Positions 9,941 to 18,148 of a stretch of DNA of 64,000 nucleotides are shown piece by piece. Below the pieces are notes generated by a model. It saw only the letters and a list, made by a program, of their open reading frames with translations. It was not told the origin of the DNA and searched no databases. Position numbers and translations under genes: made by a program. Positions within the stretch are counted from its first letter, which is position 1. Every line of letters starts with the position of its first letter. The DNA lies in the NCBI GenBank assembly GCA_013178295.1, contig JABLWW010000007.1:124001-188000 (forward strand). Direction: 5' to 3'. Source of the DNA: Anaerolineae bacterium (GTDB lineage: Bacteria > Chloroflexota > Anaerolineae > Anaerolineales > Anaerolineaceae).

Positions 9941-11311
9941 ATGGCAGGTATGTCTGAAACTGTCGGCGAAATTCTACGCAGGACACGCAAAGAGCGCAAA
10001 GTAAGCCTCGAACAGGTATCAACCGCCACCCATATCCGTTTACACTACCTGGAAGCCCTCGAAAACGACCTGCTTGACCAGCTTCCCTCTGAAGTGCAGG
10101 GGCGTGGTTTCCTGCGGCTCTATGCGGACTATTTGAGCTTGCCCGTTCAGCCTCTACTCGACCTGTGGGATGGTAAAGCTTCACAACCCGACCAGCCGCC
10201 AGTTTCTATCGAGACCTCGCCAACCCGCCCGCCTGAGAAACCCCTTCCCTCTATAGAGATCAATGACGCCCCAGCCTCTATAGAAACAGAATTCCCTGAA
10301 ACAATACCCGCAAGCGCCCAAAATGCACCATCAGCATTGCCCAAGGCAGATGAATTGTTTCGCGAAATTGGCGCAACCCTTCGCCAACAACGTGAAAATC
10401 TGGGGCTTGCCTTAAAAGATATCGAACACTATACCCACGTCCGCTTGCATTATTTGAAACTATTGGAAGAAGGTAAATTCAATGAGCTGCCTTCACTGGT
10501 GCAGGCGCGTGGCATGTTAAACAATTATGCCCATTTCCTGGAAGCAGACACAGAAGCTCTTTTGCTCAAGTTTGCTGATGCAATCCAAATACAGTTCGCA
10601 CAGCGCTCTGCTCCTAATACCCGCCAGGCTGTTACCTCAAAAGAACCTGCCCAGCAGAGAACGCGGCTCTGGCGTCTCTTTACCCCCGACCTCCTGATCG
10701 GCGGCGCAGTGATTGTACTTCTGGTCAGTTTCACGATATGGGCAGCCTCGCGGATAAGTTCTGCCAACACCAGAGACTTCGAAGCAACTGCACCGCCATT
10801 TTCGCAGGTGCTCTCTCTCGCCACGCCTTTCCCAACACCAAGCGGTGAGGTAACCGCTAGCAGAGCCAACCCGGAGGAAGGCAATGCACCCCAAGCAAGC
10901 CCTGCTCTTCCCCTTCTTTCTGAGGTTCCTATATCTATGCCTCAAGTAGCTGAGGGCAGGTTGCAGGTGTATGTCGTTGCCCGCCAACGCGCTTTTATGC
11001 GTGTAAGTGTGGATGGCAAAACCGAGTTTAACGGACGTGTCGTTCCTGGTAACGCCTACCCCTTTGCCGCAAACAACACCATTGAGCTGACCGCCGGTAA
11101 CGCTGCCGCGCTGCAAATATTTTACAACCAAAACGACCTGGGCACACTGGGCAGCACCGGACAGGTAGTGCGTCTCATCTTCACCCCCAATGGTGTCATC
11201 ACTCCCACACCCAGCGCAACCCAGACCCCAGCCGTCACCCCTACGCCAAGCCTGACAGCTCCTCCTACCCCCACCATGCCCTTACCCAGCGTCACCCCAT
11301 TGATCCCCTAA
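9941..11311 (+). CDS. RodZ-like membrane protein with two HTH domains
   Basis: A 456-residue protein of the RodZ type. Cytoplasmic part: two copies of the RodZ-like helix-turn-helix, at about residues 7-65 (GEILRRTRKERKVSLEQVS, then RGFLRLYADYL) and 139-206 (GATLRQQRENLGLALKDI, then RGMLNNYAHFL), joined by a proline-rich linker. A single membrane helix spans about 251-271. The outer part is a Pro/Thr/Ser linker, a DUF4115-like beta domain (about 325-400) and a C-terminal PTPT tail. RodZ links MreB filaments to the wall machinery, and one HTH copy is normal. ATG 9941 opens the frame; ATG 9950 (MSETVGEILRR) fits the family start better, and a TATACT box sits just before it. rimO follows 2 bases after the stop. 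Confidence 0.85.
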   Translation: MAGMSETVGEILRRTRKERKVSLEQVSTATHIRLHYLEALENDLLDQLPSEVQGRGFLRLYADYLSLPVQPLLDLWDGKASQPDQPPVSIETSPTRPPEKPLPSIEINDAPASIETEFPETIPASAQNAPSALPKADELFREIGATLRQQRENLGLALKDIEHYTHVRLHYLKLLEEGKFNELPSLVQARGMLNNYAHFLEADTEALLLKFADAIQIQFAQRSAPNTRQAVTSKEPAQQRTRLWRLFTPDLLIGGAVIVLLVSFTIWAASRISSANTRDFEATAPPFSQVLSLATPFPTPSGEVTASRANPEEGNAPQASPALPLLSEVPISMPQVAEGRLQVYVVARQRAFMRVSVDGKTEFNGRVVPGNAYPFAANNTIELTAGNAAALQIFYNQNDLGTLGSTGQVVRLIFTPNGVITPTPSATQTPAVTPTPSLTAPPTPTMPLPSVTPLIP

Positions 11312-11313
11312 AT

Positions 11314-12666
11314 ATGCGCAGCAAAACATTTCATATCGTTTCTCTTGGTTGCGCAAAAAACACTGTAGATACCCACTCCATGACCGAGCTGCTGCAACAG
11401 GCAGGCTACACCCCCGTAGAAAAGCCAAATTCGGCTGCCATTCTGATTGTCAACACCTGCGGTTTCATTCAACCCGCCCGTCAGGAATCCATCCAGGTCT
11501 TGAATGAGCTTGCCCAACGCAAAAAAGCCAATCAGGTGCTGATTGCCGCTGGCTGTATGGTCGAACTTCACCATCAGATGCTTCGCAATGCCATACCTGG
11601 GATTGACAGCTTTATCAGTACACGCCGCTGGATGGATATTCCCAAAGTGGTAGAAGATACACTGGCAAAAGCATCCCCCCAACGCACCCAACGACATTCT
11701 GCCAGAGCGATTGACCCACTGGTAGAAGACAGTGTCCTACGCGCCGCACAGCAAGGCGCCAGTGCATATCTCAAAATTGCCGACGGCTGCCGACGCGCCT
11801 GTGCTTTTTGCTCCATTCCCCTGATTAAGGGAAACGCCGTCAGCAGACCTCCTGAGGCAATTCTGAAAGATGCAGAAGCTCTTCAAAAGATGGGAGTGTG
11901 TGAGATTAATTTAATTGCGCAAGACACCACAGATTATGGACATGATCTAGGCATCAAGAACGGGCTTATCTACCTGCTAGAACGTCTTGTTGAACGCGTA
12001 CCCGATATTCCATGGATACGCGTGCTGTACACATATCCAAGCCCCGCCATTGAACATCTGGTTGCCTGCATGGTTCAACACCCACAAATACTCAAGTACC
12101 TCGACATCCCTCTGCAGCACGCTCATCCTGGGGTGTTACGCCGGATGAACCGACCCCACAACGTAGACTGGGTTCATAAAACACTACAAAAGATGCGTGG
12201 CAGCCTGCCAGAGCTTACCTTGAGAACGACCTTCATTGTAGGCTACCCAGGCGAAACGCAAAAAGAATTCCAGACACTGCTGGACTTTGTGTCTGACATC
12301 CGGTTTGACCACCTTGGCGCATTTGTTTACTCGTTTGAGCCGGGCACACCCGGAGCAGCTTTGGGCGACCCCATCCCTCCAGAAATCAAACAGCAACGCT
12401 TGGAAATTTTGATGGAACTTCAGAAAAAGATATCTCTACAGAACAATCGACGCCTGGTTGGCAAAACCCTGGACGTGCTCATCGAAGGTAGCGGCGATGG
12501 TCTGGCAGTTGGGCGCACTTATCGCGACGCGCCCGAAATTGATGGACTGGTTTTCATCAACCAGGAGATGTCCATTGGGAAACTATACCCCATCCAAATC
12601 ACGGGCGCCATGCCACACGATCTGATTGGGAAATACAGCAAAAGCGCCAACGCTCCTGTCCGCTGA
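11314..12666 (+). CDS. rimO: Ribosomal protein S12 methylthiotransferase
   Basis: A 450-residue radical-SAM methylthiotransferase of the RimO/MiaB family, which adds a methylthio group to an aspartate of ribosomal protein uS12. The N-terminal UPF0004 domain has three cluster cysteines (SLGCAKN, NTCGF, AAGCMVE). The radical-SAM domain has CRRACAFC. A C-terminal TRAM-like RNA-binding domain (GKTLDVLIEG) closes the protein. The IADGCRRACAFCSIPLIKG stretch is RimO-like rather than MiaB-like. It starts 2 bases after the RodZ-like gene, so the two are translated from one mRNA. It converges with the TPR gene; an inverted repeat (TCCTGTCC / GGACAGGA, about 12653-12688) spans both stop codons. Confidence 0.94.
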   Translation: MRSKTFHIVSLGCAKNTVDTHSMTELLQQAGYTPVEKPNSAAILIVNTCGFIQPARQESIQVLNELAQRKKANQVLIAAGCMVELHHQMLRNAIPGIDSFISTRRWMDIPKVVEDTLAKASPQRTQRHSARAIDPLVEDSVLRAAQQGASAYLKIADGCRRACAFCSIPLIKGNAVSRPPEAILKDAEALQKMGVCEINLIAQDTTDYGHDLGIKNGLIYLLERLVERVPDIPWIRVLYTYPSPAIEHLVACMVQHPQILKYLDIPLQHAHPGVLRRMNRPHNVDWVHKTLQKMRGSLPELTLRTTFIVGYPGETQKEFQTLLDFVSDIRFDHLGAFVYSFEPGTPGAALGDPIPPEIKQQRLEILMELQKKISLQNNRRLVGKTLDVLIEGSGDGLAVGRTYRDAPEIDGLVFINQEMSIGKLYPIQITGAMPHDLIGKYSKSANAPVR

Positions 12667-12672
12667 TAGCCC

Positions 12673-14055
12673 TTAGGGACAGGAATATAGCCCTGCGCTC
12701 AACCCATCTGCACAATAGGTTTCCTGACCAGGAACTGGCGCCGGGCAGCAAAGTGCCTGATACGCAGCCTGTGTTTGCATCACATCCGGTGTCGGCTGCG
12801 GGGTAGCGTCGGGTGGGCTTGTGGGTGGGATAAATATCTGCGTTGGCTCAGGGGTAGCCGTCGGCGGGTAACAAATCAGATACACTGCTGTAGCAGTTGC
12901 TCCCAGCACGGGGTCATTACCGCCCATCTGAAGCGCAGCGCGGTAATTTTGCTCCGCCCCGCAATAATCCCCCTGCGCCGCTTGTTGATCTGCCAATCCG
13001 ATGAGAGAGTAGCGGTAACGCTCCGCTGCTGTCATCGAACTATCCCTCAAATTCGCCAAAGCCGGATACACCTGCCCCAAATAATAGATAGCTTGTGACC
13101 AGTCAATTTGCCAAAAGCTGGCGCCAATCAAATAATATTGCGCAGCCTGGCGCAGGTTATAAGCCTCTTTATCCAGGGGCGCCATGCGCTCGGCTACCAG
13201 CAAATCGGCAATACCTGCCTCAAGGCGGGAATTATAGATGCGCTCCACACCGCGATTGCGTAGCGCAATATACAGCAAACCATCCGCCTCCAAGGCGCGA
13301 TAGTACTGATCCTCTTTGCGCAACAGTTCAATTGACTGGATAGCGGCATCCCATTGACCATTCTGCAAATACGCCTGTGCCGATGCCAGGTAGCCATCTT
13401 TGCCGCGTGTATCAGGCGTTGGCGTCGGTCGGGCTGTGGGTACAGATGTGGGTGCAGAAACAGTGGCTATCGCCAGCATGACCTCTGTCAACTTCTCAGC
13501 TGCTCCTGGGAAAGCTGGGTCAAGTTTGATGACATACTCAAACCGCTGGCGCGCCGAGTCGAGCCTGCCCGCTGCCTGATCCTGCAAGCCAAGTTGAAAC
13601 TGCTCCATAGCAGCGATAACCCGCTGGCTGTTTAACCTTTCAACACGCTGCTGGATGGCGGTGTTATAGCCCATCCACGAACCCAAGGCTGCCACCAGAA
13701 CAATCAGCGCCAACCCAGCCACCCCCCACAACCAGCGCCGCATGTTTTTTCTTTTCTTCACCCCTCCAGCTTTTTGCTGGCCTGGCTGCAGCGGTACAGC
13801 AACGCTCACCTCAGTTGGTCTGGTAGGTGCAATGTCCTGCCCCGACCAGAAAGCGGCATCCGTATCAACCGGCATGGTATGTTCCATACTAGGCGAAGAA
13901 CTTTCTTCAGGCACTGGGACAGGAACGGGTAGCGTATTGCCGTGATTCACAGATTGATTTTTCGATACCGGAACCGGTACGGTTTGTCCTTCAGGAAATT
14001 CCCTCGGGGTATCTTGCTCAAAAGGAATATCTTTTTCGTCATTCATGTTTTTCAT
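12673..14055 (-). CDS. Single-pass membrane TPR protein
   Basis: A 460-residue protein with no recognised enzyme domain. Residues 1-105 are polar and rich in Pro, Val and Glu (repeats of PVPVPV type). A basic stretch KKRKNMRRW precedes one membrane helix at about 110-130, so the long C-terminal part is probably outside. That part has TPR-like helices (QLGLQDQAAGRLDSARQRF, AQAYLQNGQWDAAIQSI, QAAQGDYCGAEQNYRAAL), separated by a Pro/Thr linker and followed by a PTP-rich tail ending in a Cys-containing segment. It follows murJ on the same strand but has its own promoter. The -10 lies 6 bases before the ATG at 14055; a second ATG is at 14046. A role in envelope assembly is guesswork from the neighbours. 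Confidence 0.8.
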   Translation of the reverse strand: MKNMNDEKDIPFEQDTPREFPEGQTVPVPVSKNQSVNHGNTLPVPVPVPEESSSPSMEHTMPVDTDAAFWSGQDIAPTRPTEVSVAVPLQPGQQKAGGVKKRKNMRRWLWGVAGLALIVLVAALGSWMGYNTAIQQRVERLNSQRVIAAMEQFQLGLQDQAAGRLDSARQRFEYVIKLDPAFPGAAEKLTEVMLAIATVSAPTSVPTARPTPTPDTRGKDGYLASAQAYLQNGQWDAAIQSIELLRKEDQYYRALEADGLLYIALRNRGVERIYNSRLEAGIADLLVAERMAPLDKEAYNLRQAAQYYLIGASFWQIDWSQAIYYLGQVYPALANLRDSSMTAAERYRYSLIGLADQQAAQGDYCGAEQNYRAALQMGGNDPVLGATATAVYLICYPPTATPEPTQIFIPPTSPPDATPQPTPDVMQTQAAYQALCCPAPVPGQETYCADGLSAGLYSCP

Positions 14056-14061
14056 GCCGCA

Positions 14062-14070
14062 ATTATACCA
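14062..14070 (-). promoter_or_regulatory. Extended -10 promoter, predicted leaderless start
   Basis: On the minus strand TGGTATAAT (14070-14062) is an extended -10 element. Only six bases separate it from the ATG at 14055, so transcription is expected to begin at or next to the first base of the start codon. No clear -35 is visible. It lies just before the end of murJ. Confidence 0.55.
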
Positions 14071-14084
14071 GCAAGATGCTCTTC

Positions 14085-15629
14085 TTACAGCCGCAGCAAC
14101 ATCCGCATCTCACGCCAAACCCAGGGAATAGCCATCAGGCTTGCCAAAGCCATGCCGCCCACCGCCATAGCAGACAGGACAAGCAGCGAGGTTCCATCAG
14201 ACAGAGTCATCAACACAAACATCACAACACCGCTGGTCAACATGGCAAACAATCCATGAACAAACGCCCCACCGATGGAGAACTTTTCAACGAGCTGACG
14301 ATTGAGCATCACAATCAAAAAAAACGCCTGACAGGTAAAAGCAACCGAATCCGTCAGACTGATCCCCGCTGCCCCCAGAGGACGAAATAGCTGCGACCCC
14401 AACGCAATATAGACAATCACATTGAGTATCGAACCTGCCAGAGGAATCAGGGCATTTTGGCGCGCATAGAAGGCACGCGCCGCCAGCTCCAACAAACAGT
14501 GTCCCGTCAACCCTACCAGATATCCGCGCGTAACCCACAGCAACAGGTCTGTTCCCGCTTGATCAAAACCAAAAGCGAGGTACAAAAGCGGCTGGATGCC
14601 CAGCCCAATGATGGCAATCAAGGGCATTGTTAACGCCACAAGCACTTTCATTGCCCGCTCAACGGTCTCCTTAAAAACCTGCCCTTCATGGCGCGCCACC
14701 TGTTCAGACAGGGTTGGCAGCAACGCCGTCCCAATTGCTGTGCCAATCAGTGTCTCCGGCAACTGTTGTATCATCCAGCCATACGCCAGCGCAGTAACAG
14801 AGCCTTCCGTCAGCCGCGATGCCAGGTTATCGCGAACCAGAAAAATAAGCTGGATAATAAAAATATTGAGCACACGCGGTCCCATCAGCCGCAAAACTTT
14901 CTGAACCGCCTGGTCGCGGATATTGAGAGACGCTGCCCATTGGAACTGATATTTGATTAATCCCGGAATCTGTATCCCAAGATGAAGCAGAGCGCCCAGC
15001 ATTACACCATACACCAACCCATGCACGCCCAAACCAAACGCTGGCAGGGTAAAGCCCCCAATCGTTATTCCCCTCTCCGGCGACAAAATCAGAGCGCCGA
15101 AGATCTGCCCGATGTTATACAACAAGGGCGCCATAGCTGGCAGCAAAAAATGCTGATTGGCTTGCAACCCAGCCATCACCAACCCGCTGATAGAAAAAAT
15201 CAACGTGGCGATCAGATTGAGCCGCATCAGCGACACCACCAGACCGCGTTGGGCTTCACTGAAACCCGGCGCTATCCCCAACTCCCATCCCACCATGGCA
15301 TCAGCAAAGATGGCTACCAGAACTGCCAAAAACGCCGTTACAATAAATGCCAGATTCGCCACACGCGAAAATAGAACCCAGGCTTTCTCACGTCCTTCCT
15401 TTGTCATCGTCTCAGATAAGACCGGGATGAATGCTATCGCCAACGCCCCACCGGAAATCAAAGCAAACAACAGGTCTGGGATATTATTTGCAACATTAAA
15501 GGCATCCAGCTCAGCCGAAAGCCCAAACACGCGTGCAATTAAAACTTGCCGCACAAGCGCGGCAACTTTATCAAGCGCAAAAAAAACGGCAAGAAGAATA
15601 GATATGCGCGTCAGACGTGTCATCTGCAT
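14085..15629 (-). CDS. murJ: Lipid II flippase MurJ (MviN)
   Basis: A 514-residue polytopic membrane protein of the MurJ/MviN family, which moves lipid-linked peptidoglycan precursors across the membrane. Family signatures include DKVAALVRQVLIARVFGLS, AELDAFNVANNIPDLLF and SGGALAIAFIPVLSE, followed by about 14 hydrophobic segments. The frame is open to 15695, but I place the start at 15629 (MQMTRLTRIS). A full promoter (TTGACC, 17 bases, TACAAT) ends seven bases before that ATG and lies inside the longer frame, so the mRNA would begin at this codon. The TPR gene follows on the same strand. Confidence 0.93.
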   Translation of the reverse strand: MQMTRLTRISILLAVFFALDKVAALVRQVLIARVFGLSAELDAFNVANNIPDLLFALISGGALAIAFIPVLSETMTKEGREKAWVLFSRVANLAFIVTAFLAVLVAIFADAMVGWELGIAPGFSEAQRGLVVSLMRLNLIATLIFSISGLVMAGLQANQHFLLPAMAPLLYNIGQIFGALILSPERGITIGGFTLPAFGLGVHGLVYGVMLGALLHLGIQIPGLIKYQFQWAASLNIRDQAVQKVLRLMGPRVLNIFIIQLIFLVRDNLASRLTEGSVTALAYGWMIQQLPETLIGTAIGTALLPTLSEQVARHEGQVFKETVERAMKVLVALTMPLIAIIGLGIQPLLYLAFGFDQAGTDLLLWVTRGYLVGLTGHCLLELAARAFYARQNALIPLAGSILNVIVYIALGSQLFRPLGAAGISLTDSVAFTCQAFFLIVMLNRQLVEKFSIGGAFVHGLFAMLTSGVVMFVLMTLSDGTSLLVLSAMAVGGMALASLMAIPWVWREMRMLLRL

Positions 15630-15636
15630 TGCCAGT

Positions 15637-15665
15637 ATTGTAGCCGATTGCCAGAGTGCGGTCAA
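15637..15665 (-). promoter_or_regulatory. murJ promoter, predicted leaderless
   Basis: On the minus strand TTGACC (15665-15660), a 17-base spacer and TACAAT (15642-15637) are followed after seven bases by the ATG at 15629. The spacing places the transcript start at, or one base before, the start codon, so no ribosome-binding site would be present. Confidence 0.7.
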
Positions 15666-15714
15666 CATCTCCAAAGTCTTTCCCCACAGAAACAACTTCG
15701 CTCATCATCAGGCA

Positions 15715-15723
15715 TGATACAAT
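15715..15723 (+). promoter_or_regulatory. Extended -10 promoter of the metal ABC operon
   Basis: TGATACAAT is an extended -10 element on the plus strand. It lies upstream of the GAGGTGAT ribosome-binding sequence of the ABC ATPase gene and is divergent from the murJ promoter 50 bases away. No good -35 is visible. Confidence 0.45.
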
Positions 15724-15813
15724 TAAAAGTCGAGTTTACTTTTTTGAGGTGATAAAATCAATAACCCCAGCAGTTTCTTTGAGCAACGCCCGGACGAGCC
15801 AGCCCGCCTGGAA

Positions 15814-16578
15814 GTGATCAACATCAGTGTCGCTTATGGCGACCGCCCGGCTCTCAAGAATCTCTCCTTCGATGTCCCACATGGTGAGCAAATCGCTATC
15901 GTTGGTCCCAACGGAGCGGGAAAATCCACTCTATTCAAAGCTCTGGTTGGCTTGCTGCCTCTGCAGGAAGGCAAAATATTGATCCACGGTAAACCATTAG
16001 GACATCATCTGGATTGTGTCGCTTATGTCCCTCAACGCGAAGAAGTGGACTGGCGCTTTCCAGTTACCGTCAGAGATGTGGTGCTGATGGGGCGTTACGG
16101 GCGGTTGGGCTGGCTGCAGAAACCAGATAAAAGCGATAATGAGGCCGTCCAACGCGCCCTTGAACAGATGGGGATCTCCGATTTGGCATGTCGCGCCATT
16201 GGCGATCTGTCAGGTGGGCAGCAACAGCGCGTTTTTCTGGCACGCTCCATAGCCCAGCAACCGCACATTATGCTCCTCGACGAGCCTTTTACCGGCGTGG
16301 ATGCCATCACCCAACAAGCCACCCTTGAATTGCTGGATCAGCTGCGTAAAGCGGATGTAACCGTTCTGGTTTCCACACACGATTTGGATTTGGCAGCGCG
16401 CCGCTTTGACCGCGTTTTACTCATCAACCATTCCTTAATCGCTTATGGCAGCGCTGAGCAAGTCTTCTCTCACGAAAACCTGCATCAGGCTTTTAGCGGA
16501 CAGATTCTTCACATCGGTGGCGCTGTTGTGGTTGATCAATGCTGCCCGCCAGATGACATTCACCTGCGTGAGGTGTGA
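15814..16578 (+). CDS. ABC transporter ATPase, zinc/manganese type
   Basis: An ABC ATPase of the ZnuC/MntB class that pairs with ABC-3 family permeases to import zinc, manganese or iron. Walker A is GPNGAGKST, the signature is LSGGQQQR, Walker B is LLDEPFTGVD, and the switch His is in STHDLD. From the GTG at 15814 it has 254 residues, but the frame is open upstream to 15748. A perfect ribosome-binding sequence (GAGGTGAT, 15746-15753) stands three bases before an ATC at 15757, with no ATG, GTG or TTG in frame between. Either the GTG is used with a weak site, or translation begins at the rare codon ATC (adding 19 residues). The permease gene overlaps the end. No substrate-binding protein gene is adjacent. 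Confidence 0.9.
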   Translation: MINISVAYGDRPALKNLSFDVPHGEQIAIVGPNGAGKSTLFKALVGLLPLQEGKILIHGKPLGHHLDCVAYVPQREEVDWRFPVTVRDVVLMGRYGRLGWLQKPDKSDNEAVQRALEQMGISDLACRAIGDLSGGQQQRVFLARSIAQQPHIMLLDEPFTGVDAITQQATLELLDQLRKADVTVLVSTHDLDLAARRFDRVLLINHSLIAYGSAEQVFSHENLHQAFSGQILHIGGAVVVDQCCPPDDIHLREV

Positions 16579-16580
16579 TC

Positions 16581-17459
16581 ATGTTCGAATGGCTGATTGC
16601 ACCCTTCAACTACGCTTTTATGGTACGCGGGCTTGCGGCTGGCATCATGGTGGGCATCTTATGCTCAATTATTGGCTGCTATGTCGTGCTCCGCTCAATG
16701 GCTTTTCTAGGTGATGCTCTGGCGCACGCTATTCTGCCAGGGGTAGCCATCGCCTATCTGCTTAAGGGCAACCTGGTCATTGGTGCTCTGATCGCTGCGG
16801 TCATCGTTGCCCTCGGCGTTGGCATCTTCTCGCGGCGCGGCGCAATCAAGGAAGATACAGCTATTGGGATCATGTTTACCGCCGCACTGGCGCTTGGCGT
16901 GGCACTCATTAGCAGCATCCGCACATACGCTGTTGATCTCAGCCATATCCTGTTTGGTAACATGCTAGGGGTAAGCAACGCCGACCTGTGGCTCATTGGC
17001 GGGTTGGGAGTCGCCGTGCTCTTTGCAATCCTCATCTTTTATAGACCCTTTCTGTTGATATCCTTTGACCCCATACACGCTGCAACGCTGCGCCTCCCGG
17101 TAGAGTTACTGCGTACTTTCATGCTGATACTTCTTTCCCTGACCATTGTCGTCTCCATTCAGACAGTGGGAGTGGCACTGGCAGCCGCCATGCTGGTAAC
17201 CCCTGCTGCCAGCGCCTATTTGTTGACCAAAAGGCTGCCCTCAATGATGCTGATTGCTGCCTGCATTGGAGCTTTCTCCAGCCTGATCGGGCTGTATATT
17301 AGTTTTTACGCTGGCATTGCCTCTGGGTCAGCCGTCGTGCTGACCGCCACCTTCATCTTTATTCTGACGTTTCTGCTTGCTCCACAACGCGGTTACCTGT
17401 GGGCATGGCTCAATCTCCGCCGCCCTCGTCCGCTTCATGAAACAGACACCTGTGATTAA
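16581..17459 (+). CDS. ABC-3 family metal permease
   Basis: A 292-residue integral membrane protein of the ABC-3 family (ZnuB/MntC/TroC type) with about eight hydrophobic segments. Family features are SMAFLGDALAHAILPGVAIAYL near the start, SRRGAIKEDTAIGIMFTAALALGV and a long C-terminal hydrophobic stretch. ATG 16581 is chosen because GAGGTG lies seven bases upstream; a GTG at 16575 is in frame but overlaps the end of the ATPase gene. It forms the channel for the ATPase encoded before it. The cognate binding protein and any metal regulator must be elsewhere. Confidence 0.9.
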   Translation: MFEWLIAPFNYAFMVRGLAAGIMVGILCSIIGCYVVLRSMAFLGDALAHAILPGVAIAYLLKGNLVIGALIAAVIVALGVGIFSRRGAIKEDTAIGIMFTAALALGVALISSIRTYAVDLSHILFGNMLGVSNADLWLIGGLGVAVLFAILIFYRPFLLISFDPIHAATLRLPVELLRTFMLILLSLTIVVSIQTVGVALAAAMLVTPAASAYLLTKRLPSMMLIAACIGAFSSLIGLYISFYAGIASGSAVVLTATFIFILTFLLAPQRGYLWAWLNLRRPRPLHETDTCD

Positions 17460-17468
17460 AACCCAGAC

Positions 17469-18140
17469 ATGAACCAAAAAGGCTGTCTGTATATCATTGC
17501 CACTCCCATCGGCAACCCAGAAGATATTACCCTGCGCGCCCTCAAGACGCTGCGCGAGGTAAACGCAGTCATTTGCGAGGAAAAACGCCAGGGGGCAAAA
17601 ACGCTTTCCCAGCTTGGCATCAAGGACAAAGAGATCATCACCCTCAATGAGCATAATGAGCAAACGCAGACCCCCGAGATTATTCTGCGTCTGCTGAATG
17701 GGCAAACGATGGGGCTGATTTCAGACTGCGGTACTCCGGTTTTTGCCGACCCCGGCAGCTACCTGATCAATCAGGCTGTGCACAGCGGCATCCCTATCAC
17801 CGCGTTGCCTGGAGCATCTTCACTCATGGCTGCCCTTTCTGTGCTCGACACACCCCTTGACAAATTCGTCTTTGGCGGCTTTTTACCCAGAGAAAACGAA
17901 GCCCGCTTCAGCGAATTGAAACGCCTTAAGGCAATGCACATGCCTGTCATCCTGATGGACACCCCCTACCGCATGGCAAAATTGTTAACAGAAGTTGCCA
18001 AAGTGTTTGGTAAATCTCAACATATCACTCTGGCTTGTGACTTAACCTTGCCAGAGGAGCGCGTCTATCGCGGCTGCGTAGCAGAAGTGCAAGCAAAAGT
18101 AGGACAACGCAAAGCGGAATTTATCCTTATTGTTCATTAA
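17469..18140 (+). CDS. rsmI: Short RsmI-like 16S rRNA 2'-O-methyltransferase
   Basis: A 223-residue SAM-dependent tetrapyrrole-methylase-fold protein close to RsmI, which methylates C1402 of 16S rRNA. It has ATPIGNPEDITLRALKTL at the N-terminus, SDCGTPVFADPGSYL in the middle and TALPGASSLMAAL for the loop after it. It differs from standard RsmI (about 280 residues): the CEDTR motif reads CEEKR, SDAGTPG reads SDCGTPV, and the C-terminal region is missing. It may be a divergent orthologue or a paralogue with another substrate. It starts 9 bases after the metal permease stop, so it may be transcribed with it. Confidence 0.75.
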   Translation: MNQKGCLYIIATPIGNPEDITLRALKTLREVNAVICEEKRQGAKTLSQLGIKDKEIITLNEHNEQTQTPEIILRLLNGQTMGLISDCGTPVFADPGSYLINQAVHSGIPITALPGASSLMAALSVLDTPLDKFVFGGFLPRENEARFSELKRLKAMHMPVILMDTPYRMAKLLTEVAKVFGKSQHITLACDLTLPEERVYRGCVAEVQAKVGQRKAEFILIVH

Positions 18141-18148
18141 TCAAAAAA

